64,000 nt of DNA from Chitinophagales bacterium (GCA_015655125.1 JAATFP010000079.1:1-64000), one strand, 5' to 3'; shown: positions 36,192 to 48,083, numbered from the stretch's first letter. Notes: a model not told the origin generated them from the sequence alone. Program-made: numbers and translations.

Positions 36192-37163
36192 CTAGTTTGT
36201 AACGGCAGGTGCCTCCACTGATATCTTCGGGTATTCATTAAGATCCACACCGAAATCAATAGCACCTTTCGCGCTCGCCGGCGAAGAAGATGAGGTGCTG
36301 TCAAGAACATCTTCCAGGCTATTACTGGCTGTTTTGAAAGACACGTTTTGCGCCTTTTGAAGGAAGGCCACGAAGTTCTTATAATCATCCGTAGTATTGT
36401 CCAGTACACTCGCTTTAATAGCGGTAACATAATAATCATAATTGAAGTTGAACGTCACCTTGTCTACATTCACGCACGGTGAAGTGAATTCCTGCTGGCT
36501 GGAGTCGACAGAAATATAGTAATATTTTATCTTCGGAAAATAGATGAAGTTCGTCCCTGAACTGTCTGTCTGTACAGCTTCGTGGCAAAGGCCCACAAGG
36601 CAGGTGCGGTAACTCTTTGACCGATCGTCCCAACTGATGCGCAACGAGTTGCCCACACCCTGGATGAATTTGGTTGCGTCGGCTACCAGGTTTTCCGGCA
36701 ATACCATTGCGTCGAAGATCATTTTAATCATGTCCATGCTGAAATCAACGGTTGTTTGCGTTTCGGAATAGGTTTCCTGTGTGATCTGGAACGCAGAGAA
36801 ACCTCCTGCCTGAACCATCAGGTTTTGCATGAAGTGAGTAACGGAAGGATCCCATTGCGTGGCAGGAACAGTATCTCCGGGCAACACTTTAGCAGGATTT
36901 GCTTGCAGATAAGAAAACACGCGGCCGCGCATGCTGGCGAAGAAATTTGCTACCATGTCGGCTACTTGCCTGCCGGTTGCAAACTTTGGATCTTTTGTAA
37001 CAAAAGAAGTGGAAAGATTTACAAACGACACGAGGCCGTCGGAATCCTGGAAGGTACCGGGAGTATCATCGGCCGTACTGGCCTTTCCTGTAGAAGGTGA
37101 TGCGGTAGAAAGCAATTCGTCCAGTAATTGATCGGCGCTCTGAGATTGATTTGAAACTTGCAT
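36192..37163 (-). CDS. Unrecognised 323-aa protein
   Basis: I do not recognise this family. It has no signal peptide or membrane helix. The N-terminal 50 residues are Ser/Thr/Asp-rich and probably disordered (SQSADQLLDELLSTASPSTG). The middle is a mix of helices and strands with aromatic pairs (IYFPKIKYYYISV), with Cys at CLVGLC and PCVNV. The tail is again Ser-rich. It converges with the kinase gene and is divergent from a small gene at 37390, with a palindrome in the gap. Its place inside the two-component locus suggests it may be a target of that system; this is inference. Confidence 0.75.
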   Translation of the reverse strand: MQVSNQSQSADQLLDELLSTASPSTGKASTADDTPGTFQDSDGLVSFVNLSTSFVTKDPKFATGRQVADMVANFFASMRGRVFSYLQANPAKVLPGDTVPATQWDPSVTHFMQNLMVQAGGFSAFQITQETYSETQTTVDFSMDMIKMIFDAMVLPENLVADATKFIQGVGNSLRISWDDRSKSYRTCLVGLCHEAVQTDSSGTNFIYFPKIKYYYISVDSSQQEFTSPCVNVDKVTFNFNYDYYVTAIKASVLDNTTDDYKNFVAFLQKAQNVSFKTASNSLEDVLDSTSSSSPASAKGAIDFGVDLNEYPKISVEAPAVTN

Positions 37164-37256
37164 GTGTGTAGTTTTTTGTTGTTTTTAAAAATGTTTGACA
37201 GGATCAAAACAACCTTCTTTTTCGATTTTGAAACACAGCCCTTCAGTCGTTTTTTT

Positions 37257-37278
37257 AACCAGGTTTTTTAACCTGGTT
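37257..37278. promoter_or_regulatory. Palindrome in the gap between two divergent genes
   Basis: AACCAGGTT (37257-37265) and AACCTGGTT (37270-37278) form a perfect 9-bp inverted repeat with a TTTT spacer, between the 323-aa gene and the small gene at 37390. It is placed to be an operator for either gene; the nearby response regulator is a candidate binder. A hairpin in an untranslated leader is the alternative. Confidence 0.45.
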
Positions 37279-37389
37279 CGTACCTGTTTTTAGACTGTTG
37301 ATGAAAAGCGGTAATTGTACGCTCATTTCAAATAAAGGGATAAGATAGATTTGTGCCTGTCAAATAATTCATCAAACAATCATATCATT

Positions 37390-37686
37390 ATGGAAAGGAT
37401 CAACAACATCAAGATTGCCGCGTTGCATCGAGGCAACAAGGGGCTGGTGGCTACGGCAGTTGAAGGGGCCTATTATTTCGTACCCGGTTATGCGAAATCT
37501 ATTGTCGTTCACAATCCTGTAAACGAACCCGGCAAAAGTTTGGAAGAAAACCGTATATATGCCGTTGCAGCTACCAAAATAATAGATGGGCATCCGATAC
37601 CGGTAACAAACGATTATCGCCTCGTGGCTATAGATAATACCGTAGATCATGGCATTGCCGGTAAGGTATACGTATTTATTCAGTAA
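37390..37686 (+). CDS. Small hypothetical protein, 98 aa
   Basis: The ATG at 37390 (MERINNIKIAALHRG) gives a compact soluble protein with predicted beta strands and no Cys, signal peptide or membrane segment. I do not recognise the family. It ends 11 bases from the convergent response regulator gene and is divergent from the 323-aa protein gene. The coding pattern (a good start, even composition, no competing frame on either strand with better features) supports a real gene. Confidence 0.65.
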   Translation: MERINNIKIAALHRGNKGLVATAVEGAYYFVPGYAKSIVVHNPVNEPGKSLEENRIYAVAATKIIDGHPIPVTNDYRLVAIDNTVDHGIAGKVYVFIQ

Positions 37687-37697
37687 TAGTATGCAGG

Positions 37698-38366
37698 TCA
37701 GATGGTAATTTCAAACAAGCCATTTTGAATGGCAAAAACTACCAGTCCGGCTGTATTCTTACAGCCGGACTTTATTAAAAGATTGTTGCGGTGACCATCT
37801 ACCGTGCGTACGCTTAAAAACAACCGTGCGGCAATTTCAGGATTGGTAAGTTCCTGGCAGATGAGCCGCAGTACTTCTTCTTCGCGCGTGCTCAATTCAA
37901 AAGGAATATTATTTACATTGCGCAATACCTGGTTCTTATAAATAGCAGCATTGCGCATAACTTTCATCGTGGAATAATTAAAATAAAAACCGGATCTCGC
38001 GGTAGTGGTTATTGCGGTCACAAGTTCCTGCTTGTCGCAATTTTTGGCAAGATAGCCGCAAACGCCGGCTTCGATCATCCGGTAAATCAGCCTTTCCTGC
38101 TCATACATCGATACAACGATCACTTTGATGGCAGGATAGCTTAGATGCAGAAGATTGTTGAGTTCCATGCCGGTCATGTCCGGTAATTTCATGTCCATCA
38201 GCAAAACGTCCGGCAGCCGGGTAGCTTCCTTCAATTTGCCGATAAGTTGCGCACCCGTTTCCGCTTCAATAACAAGTTCAAACTCCGGTACGCTGTTGAT
38301 CAGCAAAGCCAGTCCTTGCCTGAATAGATGCTGGTCATCCACGATTGCAATGCTGGTCTTACTCAT
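37698..38366 (-). CDS. LuxR/NarL-type response regulator
   Basis: The 222-residue protein has an N-terminal receiver domain with acidic pocket DD near residue 10, phospho-acceptor in LLMDMKLPDMTG (near Asp57) and the conserved KNCD Lys. The C-terminal LuxR-type helix-turn-helix (residues about 155-215) has LSTREEEVLRLICQELTNPEIA and SVRTVDGHRNNL. It should bind DNA after phosphorylation by the kinase at 35353, whose HisKA_3 type is the usual partner. The two genes are separated by two unrecognised genes, which are candidates for its targets. Confidence 0.92.
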   Translation of the reverse strand: MSKTSIAIVDDQHLFRQGLALLINSVPEFELVIEAETGAQLIGKLKEATRLPDVLLMDMKLPDMTGMELNNLLHLSYPAIKVIVVSMYEQERLIYRMIEAGVCGYLAKNCDKQELVTAITTTARSGFYFNYSTMKVMRNAAIYKNQVLRNVNNIPFELSTREEEVLRLICQELTNPEIAARLFLSVRTVDGHRNNLLIKSGCKNTAGLVVFAIQNGLFEITI

Positions 38367-40958
<2,592 letters not shown>

Positions 40959-41009
40959 TCCGCACCGGCTTGATATCAGTTGTATAAACAAAGGCCTGGG
41001 AAACCAGTC

Positions 41010-41035
41010 TTGATCCCGGATTTATCCGGGATCAA
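41010..41035 (+). terminator. Hairpin after katG
   Basis: TTGATCCCGGA (41010-41020) and TCCGGGATCAA (41025-41035) pair perfectly around the loop TTTA. No T-run follows, so termination strength is uncertain. It lies between two convergent genes. Confidence 0.6.
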
Positions 41036-41126
41036 AGCTGTACCGGCACTCAGAAGATCAACCAGGCACTAAAGAAAAGAGCCGGGTAATTGTAATCGAA
41101 TGGATTCATAAGATCTGATATTTGAT

Positions 41127-41693
41127 TTAAATCCGTAAGGAACCGCGAAACCCTCTTGCGGCGTAATAAGATTCAGCCCCATTGTGATATACGAAAACGG
41201 TATCATAGCGACGATCGCAAAACAGTGCGCCACCGAGTTTCCGGATATCAGCGGGTGTTTTTATCCAGCTAGAAGTTTTAAGATCAAACTTTCCGAGCTG
41301 CTGCAAGCTGCGATATTCATCTTCGGAAAGCAGCTCGATGCCCATATCTTCGGCAGCCTGAACTGCACTGTTCGCGGGCTTATGTTCTTTGCGTGCTTCG
41401 AGTGCAGGATGGTCGTAGCAAAAACTGCGGCGATCCTTCGGGCTCTCGGGAGAACAATCGTAAAAAATATATTCGCCTGTTTTTTTGTCGATGCCCGTCA
41501 CATCCGGCTCGCCGCCGGTTTGCTCCATTTCGTACAAAGACCAGATTTTTTCCTTACCGGCTTCGAGCCTGGCTTTTACTTTTGCCCATTCAATACTTTT
41601 ATGTCGCGGCATGTTTTTTTCAAACCTTTCCTGTAGGATGTCAAACAAATCCTGCTGTTGTTTGGCAGATAATTTTTTCTGATTACTTTTCAT
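41127..41693 (-). CDS. DUF4256 protein, 188 aa
   Basis: The sequence carries the pattern I associate with DUF4256: LQERFEKNMPRHKSIEW, an EMEQTGGEPDVTGID segment, YIFYDCSPESPKDRRS, AEDMGIELLSEDEYRSLQ, and RYDTVFVYHNGAESYYAARGFRGSLRI near the end (in two pieces). It is soluble with no signal peptide. No biochemical role is known to me for this widely distributed family. The length is typical. It converges with katG and has no operon partner. Confidence 0.82.
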   Translation of the reverse strand: MKSNQKKLSAKQQQDLFDILQERFEKNMPRHKSIEWAKVKARLEAGKEKIWSLYEMEQTGGEPDVTGIDKKTGEYIFYDCSPESPKDRRSFCYDHPALEARKEHKPANSAVQAAEDMGIELLSEDEYRSLQQLGKFDLKTSSWIKTPADIRKLGGALFCDRRYDTVFVYHNGAESYYAARGFRGSLRI

Positions 41694-41891
41694 GTGCGTA
41701 TAGGAGTTTTAAAATTATTATAAATAGATTCGGGAAATCTTTTTTGTTTCAAGAAATTTTATAGCTGTTTGCCGGTATGGAATCATGATTAAATTTAGGA
41801 AAAGTTAATTTTAAGTTGTGAACGAAATAGGAAAAAGAAGATATCAAATATCGAAGAGTTGGTTATATTTACTCAACTAAAAATAAAATCC

Positions 41892-42296
41892 ATGGCGACA
41901 AAAAAAGCTTCTGCTAAAAAATCTACGCTTATTAAAATTGCAGAAACGATCGGCACTGTGGCCGGAGAAATTTCTGTAAAAAAGGATCAATTAGTCAACC
42001 TGGCATCCGATGCTTTTGAATCGGTTAAATCCGGCATGAAAAATCTTGCTTCTAAGGAACAAGAAGTAAAGAAGTCTGTAAAAGCCGATGTAAAAAAAGC
42101 GGGTAAAAAAGTCGCAGCGGTTAAGAAAACAATAAAAAAAGAAGTAAAGCAAGTTGTGAAGCCTGCGGCTAAAAAAATAGCTGCTGCGAAAAAGTCCGTG
42201 AAAAAATCAGCACCTGTCAAAAAAGTTGTATCCGCTGAAAAAAAGGTCGTAAAAGTCGTAAAAAAAGCAGTAAAGAAGACTGGTTCAAAAAAATAA
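41892..42296 (+). CDS. Lysine-rich histone H1-like protein
   Basis: ATG 41892 gives a 134-residue protein. A short N-terminal part (residues about 10-50: IKIAETIGTVAGEISVKKD and onward) looks helical and amphipathic. The remaining two thirds are runs of Lys, Ala and Val (AKKSVKKSAPVKKVV-like), like bacterial H1-type DNA-binding proteins. It probably compacts or coats DNA. Low-complexity composition makes homology hard to judge, but the even frame with a good start supports expression. The gene stands alone between DUF4256 (divergent) and a response regulator gene. Confidence 0.75.
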   Translation: MATKKASAKKSTLIKIAETIGTVAGEISVKKDQLVNLASDAFESVKSGMKNLASKEQEVKKSVKADVKKAGKKVAAVKKTIKKEVKQVVKPAAKKIAAAKKSVKKSAPVKKVVSAEKKVVKVVKKAVKKTGSKK

Positions 42297-42484
42297 GTAG
42301 CGAATGTATTTTCAAAGTATTTCAATCGAAATAACTGGTTTAAATATTTTAAAATAATGTGGGGTATCGTATAACGGAGCGGATGAAATTTGATAGCCTT
42401 CCTATAGAATAAGCGTTTTTGTGATTCGGGAAAAATCCATCGGGCTAAAATTCCGTATCTTAGTCATATATAATTGCAACCTCT

Positions 42485-42835
42485 ATGGCAAAAATCCTGC
42501 TGGTAGACGATTCTACGGAATTGCTCGAATTGTTCTCAATGATCCTTACGGCCAAAGGAAATCTCGTTCGCACCGCTACCACCATTAAGCTGGCAGAGCA
42601 ACAACTGGCCGCAGTGAGGCCCGATCTTGTTTTTTTAGATGTTAATCTTAAGAATGAAGATGGGCGTCAGTTGTGCTACGTTCTTTCTATGGATCACAAT
42701 ATCCCGGTAATTCTTATTTCCGGTGATGCGGTGAAACTGGAGAACCATACCCGATTCGGCGCCATAGCGGTGCTGGAAAAACCTTTTCGTGCCGACCATG
42801 TACATGCTTTGATAAAAGCTGTAGCAGCCAAGTGA
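42485..42835 (+). CDS. Single-domain response regulator
   Basis: The 116-residue protein is a receiver domain only: KILLVDDS at the start (acidic pocket), phospho-acceptor Asp in LVFLDVNLKNEDG near residue 51, Ser in PVILISGD, and LEKPF with the conserved Lys. With no output domain it probably acts as a phosphate relay or by protein contact, as CheY and Spo0F do. No kinase gene is next to it. A strong hairpin follows. Confidence 0.9.
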   Translation: MAKILLVDDSTELLELFSMILTAKGNLVRTATTIKLAEQQLAAVRPDLVFLDVNLKNEDGRQLCYVLSMDHNIPVILISGDAVKLENHTRFGAIAVLEKPFRADHVHALIKAVAAK

Positions 42836-42860
42836 TTTTATCTGTAAAGATTTTAAATAT

Positions 42861-42906
42861 GTACGAATGAAAAGTCCCGCCAATCTGCGGGACTTTTCAT
42901 TCGTAC
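42861..42906. terminator. Strong bidirectional terminator
   Basis: The 20-base arm 42861-42880 pairs perfectly with 42887-42906 around the loop CAATCT. The GC core (AGTCCCGC / GCGGGACT) is flanked by an A-run and a T-run, so it can serve both the response-regulator gene (+) and the M36 protease gene (-). Confidence 0.88.
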
Positions 42907-42917
42907 AATAAGTACTA

Positions 42918-45900
42918 CTATTTTTGAACAACCATTCTGGTAATATATTTTTCTGTACCCGTTGTTTCAATTACGTAAACACCGTTGGCAAGATTGGCAG
43001 TATTGATCTTTAATTGTTGAATGCCGGCATCTACAACCAGGTTGCGTATCAGGCTTCCGGCCGCATCATATATTCTGATGGTCGTTTGCTTCGCACTTCT
43101 GCTGATGTATAGGGTAGCGTCTGTACTCACCGGATTGGGTACAAGCACAGGAGCGGCATTTCCGGGTTTGGTAATGTTTACGGTTTTCGTCTCGGAAAGG
43201 TTAACACGGCCGTCGATATCCCGCATTTTTAACCGGTAATAATTTCTGCCTGCCACCGGGTCGTTGTGAAGTGCGTTATAATTATTAGTGTTCTGGTTTT
43301 TTGCGGATAGCGTAGCGATAGTTGACCATATTGTATTATTCGGACTCCATTCCACATCAAAATTCTTTGCATTCACTTCCATTGCCGTTTTCCAATCCAA
43401 TGCAACGCGTCCGCTGCTTTCCCTCGCATTGAAATCGAGCAAAGTGAGCGGCAATGGTGATGACGTAACAAATATTGGTAAAAGTGTAGTGTCGGTTCTT
43501 GAGCCTGCCTCATTATAAATGCCCGTTTTCAACATTGCGCCGCAGCCGTTCAGTCTCAGAATTTCATCTATATACCATCCTTCCACAGAAAGACCGTCGT
43601 CCGATTCCTGGCGGAACCTGATTTGTACCGGCGATGTACCAAAGGAAGACAGGTTAAGCATTACTTGTTGGAAACTTCTGCTGGTTCCGCTGAATGCGCG
43701 CCTTCCGGCAAGAGCGGTTCCTGAACTCATTGTCGTGTTGTAAGTATTGACGGAAAAATATGGTGAAGCATCGGTCCATGTTCCGCCGCCATTTGCCGAC
43801 AATTCAACAACGCCGCCATCATACGTATTTTCAAAATTGTAAAAATGCCAGAAGGTCAATATGCTCAGGTTGTTTACTGCGGATGCGGCTGTAGCAGCTG
43901 AAGCAAGATTTGATGAACTTACCGTGGCGGATTCAGATCCAAACCATGAAGCCGATCCGTTGTGTTTCCTGATAGCGGAGGTTGTCCAGGCCGGCGATCC
44001 GGCGGAAGTAAAGCCACCAGAGGTATTTCCATCACGGTCATCGTTAATCACCTGTGTAACCGGGCAACCGGCCGCGGGTGCCTGCAACGTAATGGTGAAA
44101 TTCTTTGTTTCCTGGCTGGCGAAAGAAGTAGCAGGGAAACTAAGAACGTTTCCACTTAAAGTGCCGGATGGCGTGCTGCTTACATAGGTGAACCCGGCCG
44201 GGATAGTGTCGCGTACTACATAGTTTGAAAGTGGTGCGCAATCGCAGGTGAGTGTGTGTGAAACTGCTTGCTGTGCCGACGGTGCCACTTGAATAATTGG
44301 TGAGTTGCTTACCTTAAGAACAGCAGGAAGATCAAAGGCGGCAATTTGATCTGTTGCACTTGTAGACAGGCCCTGCACCGCGCTGTAACCCATTCCGCGT
44401 TTTGCAAAAGCTGCCCAGATCACGCACTTGTGAGCGTTGTTATAAAGAATAGAGTCTGCCGTGAGAATAGCATTGCGCGCATCCAGGAAGCCAGGGCCGC
44501 ATGTCTGCAATTTCATCCCGGTCATCACGAGGTTCAATGCGATCACATTTCCGCCGGTTCCGGTACTGTTATAAATGTCCGGGGTAATGGAACCCACCTG
44601 CTGGATGATTCCCCATGTCATTTCCCATATGGCAGAACACCAAACTTCGCCGATATTATGTACTTCGGTACTGGCGGCAACATCTGCATAGGTCAATGGG
44701 TTGGCGGAAATATTAGTAGTATAAGGATAACGGCGGATGCCGCTACCAGTAGTTGTTTGACCAAAAGCATAGGTTCCAACCGGACGTAAATTAGGTCCGT
44801 CTGTGATGGCGGCTGTTGACCAGTTGGTAGTGAGCATCAATGCCAGGTAATCGCTCCAGCCCTCGCCACCTTGTTCGGCATTTCCCAGGCAACTGCTGTT
44901 GGCCGGTCCGCCAGTGAGCCTGTTGGACACACCATGGCCATATTCATGCGTGATGATTCCATTGTCAAGATCACCATCAAGGTAGATTCCGGTTGCCAAT
45001 GTAATAGTAACCGGCACGGATGCATTTATTTGCGCCAATATCTGGTTCGCAGTAGCAGTGGTAATACTCACACACGGGATCGTTACGGAAGCGTCGGTAC
45101 CACCTAAGCCTAATAAGGTTGGATAATATAGTGCAACACCCTTTGCTCCCGCGTTCTGGGCATTTTTCACTTTTACGATAAAATTGCAAACGGTTGCATC
45201 TATCAAAACAATTTTACCAATGAGATCGGCTGGCGTAAGTGCTGCGGCGCAACCTGTATGCGTTGATTGACCAGGATCGTACTGTACTGCAAGTCCGGAT
45301 ACCGGACCGACGTCCACCAATTTGTTTGGTGCCGTGAAACTGTTTTCTCTTGCGGCAAAAGTTCCGTTCAATGTGGAAGAACTCACAGTGAATAAGGGCG
45401 CCGAGGACCACGTGTACATCTGCATTCTTCCACTGGTACCATCATTTGGCGTGCTGAAATTGGCATTATTATATCCCGCACTATCCTGTGCATTGGCGTT
45501 TACGTAATCATTGCCCAAGCCGCCACGACCAAGATTATCTGCCTGGAAATTTCCTGCAACTTCCGTAAGGCCATATTGGTAGGTAACATCATGGACGATA
45601 TTGTTCCAGTAAAAAAGATTGTCGAGGGCAACTTTTTTGTTTTCAACATTTAGCCAGGGCTGAACCGAAGGATTGAGCGTATGAGTAAAAGTAAGTGTTG
45701 CTCCACTTGTAGTGGAAGTGTCGGGCCAGTTTCTTGTAGCATCCGAACCATTGTTGGCCCTGCGATCAAGGAAGGCAAAGACATTGTTGCCACGTGTAAT
45801 CTCATAGTTTGTTGTTCCATCGAAGTGCCAGCCATTGGTAACGGCATTGTTACCTGCGCCTGCTAATGTCCACGGGTTTATTGCATTGCTGAAAGGCGCA

Positions 45901-46724
45901 TGAATAGGGCTTTCCGAAGGAAAAGGAACAACACGGTATATGGCAGTTGCAGCAGTCGGCGGAGCAAAATAATTTGTGTGACTAGCTGTTACTGCATGTG
46001 AAATATTATCAACTTTTTTATTGTTGTCGACTGGAGGGGCCATTTCCGGGAATTCAATTTTTTCGTGAATCGTCCAGTTGTCTTTTTGAATATATGCCCC
46101 CGAAACCGCATCGATCCTTACGTTCCACCAATCCGACGAGCCGGCAACGTCGATGTTTATGTTCCAGGCCAGTTTTACAGATTTTTTATCATCGGCGGCA
46201 ACCCATACGAGCGTGGCCTCAATAGCTTGCCTGGCGATATTACCCGAACTGATCAGGTATTTTTTTTCCGTTGCAAATCGATCGGCAGCGATGGTAAATG
46301 CAGCCTGGTCGTTTAAGCCAAGATGATTTGCGGCAGCTTTTACCGCCTCGATTGCAGACTTCGCCTGGCTGATGCCGGCAGCTTTTGTGGCGATACCAGG
46401 TAAATATGAGCCGGATGAAGTTTGCAATATGTCATTCTTAAAAGCGGCAGAAATGATCGTATTGAAAACCCTGATTCCATGATAAGATTGCTGCACGTAT
46501 AAAAACGTCAGCCCGGTGAAATCGTCCTTATAGCCGTCCGTGATCACCGCATCATTCACATCGGATTTTGAAATGCCCATCAAAGACGCATTTTTAACCA
46601 GCAGATCGCGAAATGTTTTATTATCATTTGGATTAGAGGTATTGTTAGTTTGCGCCATAGAATCGGGCAGCAGCAAAACGAAGAAAACGATAAAAGAAAA
46701 AAATGAAAAGAAAAATTGTTTCAT
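42918..46724 (-). CDS. Secreted M36 (fungalysin) metalloprotease with PA and T9SS sorting domains
   Basis: The 1268-residue protein starts with a signal peptide (about 24 residues, ending SMAQ) and a propeptide of about 200 residues. The M36 domain shows LFYWNNIVHDVTYQYG, GGLGNDYVNANAQD and the zinc motif HEYGH near residue 590. A PA domain seems inserted before the zinc motif. After the protease come a DUF11/adhesion-like region and a MAM- or jelly-roll-like segment, then a C-terminal T9SS sorting domain (PNPVSTDATLYI ... LANGVYVIET). It should be exported by type IX secretion and digest proteins outside the cell. The gene stands alone, with a terminator at its 3' end. Confidence 0.92.
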   Translation of the reverse strand: MKQFFFSFFSFIVFFVLLLPDSMAQTNNTSNPNDNKTFRDLLVKNASLMGISKSDVNDAVITDGYKDDFTGLTFLYVQQSYHGIRVFNTIISAAFKNDILQTSSGSYLPGIATKAAGISQAKSAIEAVKAAANHLGLNDQAAFTIAADRFATEKKYLISSGNIARQAIEATLVWVAADDKKSVKLAWNINIDVAGSSDWWNVRIDAVSGAYIQKDNWTIHEKIEFPEMAPPVDNNKKVDNISHAVTASHTNYFAPPTAATAIYRVVPFPSESPIHAPFSNAINPWTLAGAGNNAVTNGWHFDGTTNYEITRGNNVFAFLDRRANNGSDATRNWPDTSTTSGATLTFTHTLNPSVQPWLNVENKKVALDNLFYWNNIVHDVTYQYGLTEVAGNFQADNLGRGGLGNDYVNANAQDSAGYNNANFSTPNDGTSGRMQMYTWSSAPLFTVSSSTLNGTFAARENSFTAPNKLVDVGPVSGLAVQYDPGQSTHTGCAAALTPADLIGKIVLIDATVCNFIVKVKNAQNAGAKGVALYYPTLLGLGGTDASVTIPCVSITTATANQILAQINASVPVTITLATGIYLDGDLDNGIITHEYGHGVSNRLTGGPANSSCLGNAEQGGEGWSDYLALMLTTNWSTAAITDGPNLRPVGTYAFGQTTTGSGIRRYPYTTNISANPLTYADVAASTEVHNIGEVWCSAIWEMTWGIIQQVGSITPDIYNSTGTGGNVIALNLVMTGMKLQTCGPGFLDARNAILTADSILYNNAHKCVIWAAFAKRGMGYSAVQGLSTSATDQIAAFDLPAVLKVSNSPIIQVAPSAQQAVSHTLTCDCAPLSNYVVRDTIPAGFTYVSSTPSGTLSGNVLSFPATSFASQETKNFTITLQAPAAGCPVTQVINDDRDGNTSGGFTSAGSPAWTTSAIRKHNGSASWFGSESATVSSSNLASAATAASAVNNLSILTFWHFYNFENTYDGGVVELSANGGGTWTDASPYFSVNTYNTTMSSGTALAGRRAFSGTSRSFQQVMLNLSSFGTSPVQIRFRQESDDGLSVEGWYIDEILRLNGCGAMLKTGIYNEAGSRTDTTLLPIFVTSSPLPLTLLDFNARESSGRVALDWKTAMEVNAKNFDVEWSPNNTIWSTIATLSAKNQNTNNYNALHNDPVAGRNYYRLKMRDIDGRVNLSETKTVNITKPGNAAPVLVPNPVSTDATLYISRSAKQTTIRIYDAAGSLIRNLVVDAGIQQLKINTANLANGVYVIETTGTEKYITRMVVQK

Positions 46725-47118
46725 GTGTGAGCATTTAATGATCGAATATAATAAAAAACGCGCATGGTACGCACGTATACTACATTTTAGGTAGAGTAAA
46801 CGCTGCTAAAAAAATGTCCCGTTTGGGGATAATAAATTTTGCCGGTTTTAATTTCGTGGTTTTGTGGAACAATACCATACATGAACTTCAGGGATTTGGA
46901 GCCACCCAGTGAGGGCTGCGCCCATAAAGCTGCGGACTGCAAGGATGGCTTGCTGAATACCGGCTTCTATCAACCGCCGTGGTTAGCGTTTTTTTTATTG
47001 TGGACAAATGATGTTTCGGTTTGTTTGCTGGTCAGTAGCAGTTCCTTGAATTTGTACTAACCGGTAAGACATTGGGGTTAACGAATATCCTTACCTTCGG
47101 TTTTCTAAAATTCATCTT
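46725..47118. other. Gene-free region between protease and pirin genes
   Basis: Nearly 400 bases separate divergent genes. A rightward frame (46839-47060) exists but shows no domain, codon pattern or start signal that I trust. TACCTTCG at 47092-47099 is a plausible -7 box for the pirin gene. I found no tRNA or other RNA fold. Confidence 0.45.
47092..47099 (+). promoter_or_regulatory. -7 promoter box for pirin gene
   Basis: TACCTTCG differs at one position from the Bacteroidota consensus TAnnTTTG and lies 19 bases before the ATG. No clear -33 element was seen. Confidence 0.4.
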
Positions 47119-47997
47119 ATGTCCAATATCGGGTTGATAATTGAAGAACGCGCCGCCAGCATCGGCAAATTCATAGTGGGCCGCTTGCTTCCGTTCAGGG
47201 AAAAGAGGATGGTTGGACCATTCATTTTTATCGATCATATGGGTCCGGCAAAAATGAATGAACGCGAAAATTTTGACGTGATGCCGCATCCGCATATAGG
47301 GCTTTCCACGCTCACCTTTTTATTTGAAGGAAACATTCTTCACCGCGATACGCTGGGCAATGAAGTGGAAATAAAACCCGGGGCAGTAAACTGGATGACA
47401 GCAGGAATAGGTATTGTTCATTCGGAACGTACGCCGGAATATCTCCGGTTTTCCGATAAGTTTTTACATGGGCTGCAAATATGGGTAGCACTGCCGAAGG
47501 AACTACAGCAGATGAAGCCGGAATTCTTTCACGTGGAAGAAGGTGATATCCCTGTATGGAATGCAAACGGCCTTCGGTTCAAACTCATAGCCGGCGAAGC
47601 TTTTGGCCGTAGATCCCCTGTGCCTGTTTATAGCAGATTATATATGTTGGAAATAAAAAGCAGTGCAAAGCGAACTTTAAATATTGGCAAGGATCTTTTT
47701 GGTGAGTCCGGTTTGTATATTCTTGAAGGTACGATTGAAAGCGAAGGGAATATTTACGAGTCGAAGCAGTTGCTGGTGGCAAAGGAAAGTAGTCTTTGTG
47801 AATTTACGATTGGGGAAAACACCACAGTGTATATTTTTGGTGGAGAACCTTTTGCGGAAGAACGTTTTATCGATTGGAACTTTGTGTCCACGGACCGTGA
47901 ATTGATCAATGCTGCCAAACAAAAATGGCTGGATCAGGCCTTTGAAAAAGTGCCTGGCGACGAAGTGGATTTTGTGCCGTACCCGATAAGGTTGTAA
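47119..47997 (+). CDS. Pirin-family protein
   Basis: This 292-residue bicupin has the metal-site pattern of the pirin N-terminal cupin: DVMPHPHIGLSTLT, then WMTAGIGIVHSERTPE (His and Glu ligands). The C-terminal cupin is present (residues about 170-280). Pirins bind iron; some have quercetinase activity and others bind enzymes or transcription factors, so the role cannot be told from sequence. The length is normal. It is followed after 135 bases by a small membrane protein gene on the same strand. Confidence 0.92.
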   Translation: MSNIGLIIEERAASIGKFIVGRLLPFREKRMVGPFIFIDHMGPAKMNERENFDVMPHPHIGLSTLTFLFEGNILHRDTLGNEVEIKPGAVNWMTAGIGIVHSERTPEYLRFSDKFLHGLQIWVALPKELQQMKPEFFHVEEGDIPVWNANGLRFKLIAGEAFGRRSPVPVYSRLYMLEIKSSAKRTLNIGKDLFGESGLYILEGTIESEGNIYESKQLLVAKESSLCEFTIGENTTVYIFGGEPFAEERFIDWNFVSTDRELINAAKQKWLDQAFEKVPGDEVDFVPYPIRL

Positions 47998-48075
47998 GTT
48001 TGGATATGAGCGTTAAGACAGTGAATTTTTCCAAAATGCCGGCCGTTTTTCATAAGTTTAACCGATAACGATACC

Positions 48076-48083
48076 TATCTTCG
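48076..48083 (+). promoter_or_regulatory. -7 promoter box for small membrane protein gene
   Basis: TATCTTCG, one base from TAnnTTTG, lies about 50 bases before the ATG at 48133. It suggests separate transcription from the pirin gene. Confidence 0.38.

Noticed and set aside
46839-47060. Possible small gene between the M36 protease and pirin
   Set aside because: No recognisable domain, no promoter-box spacing and no sign of coding composition.
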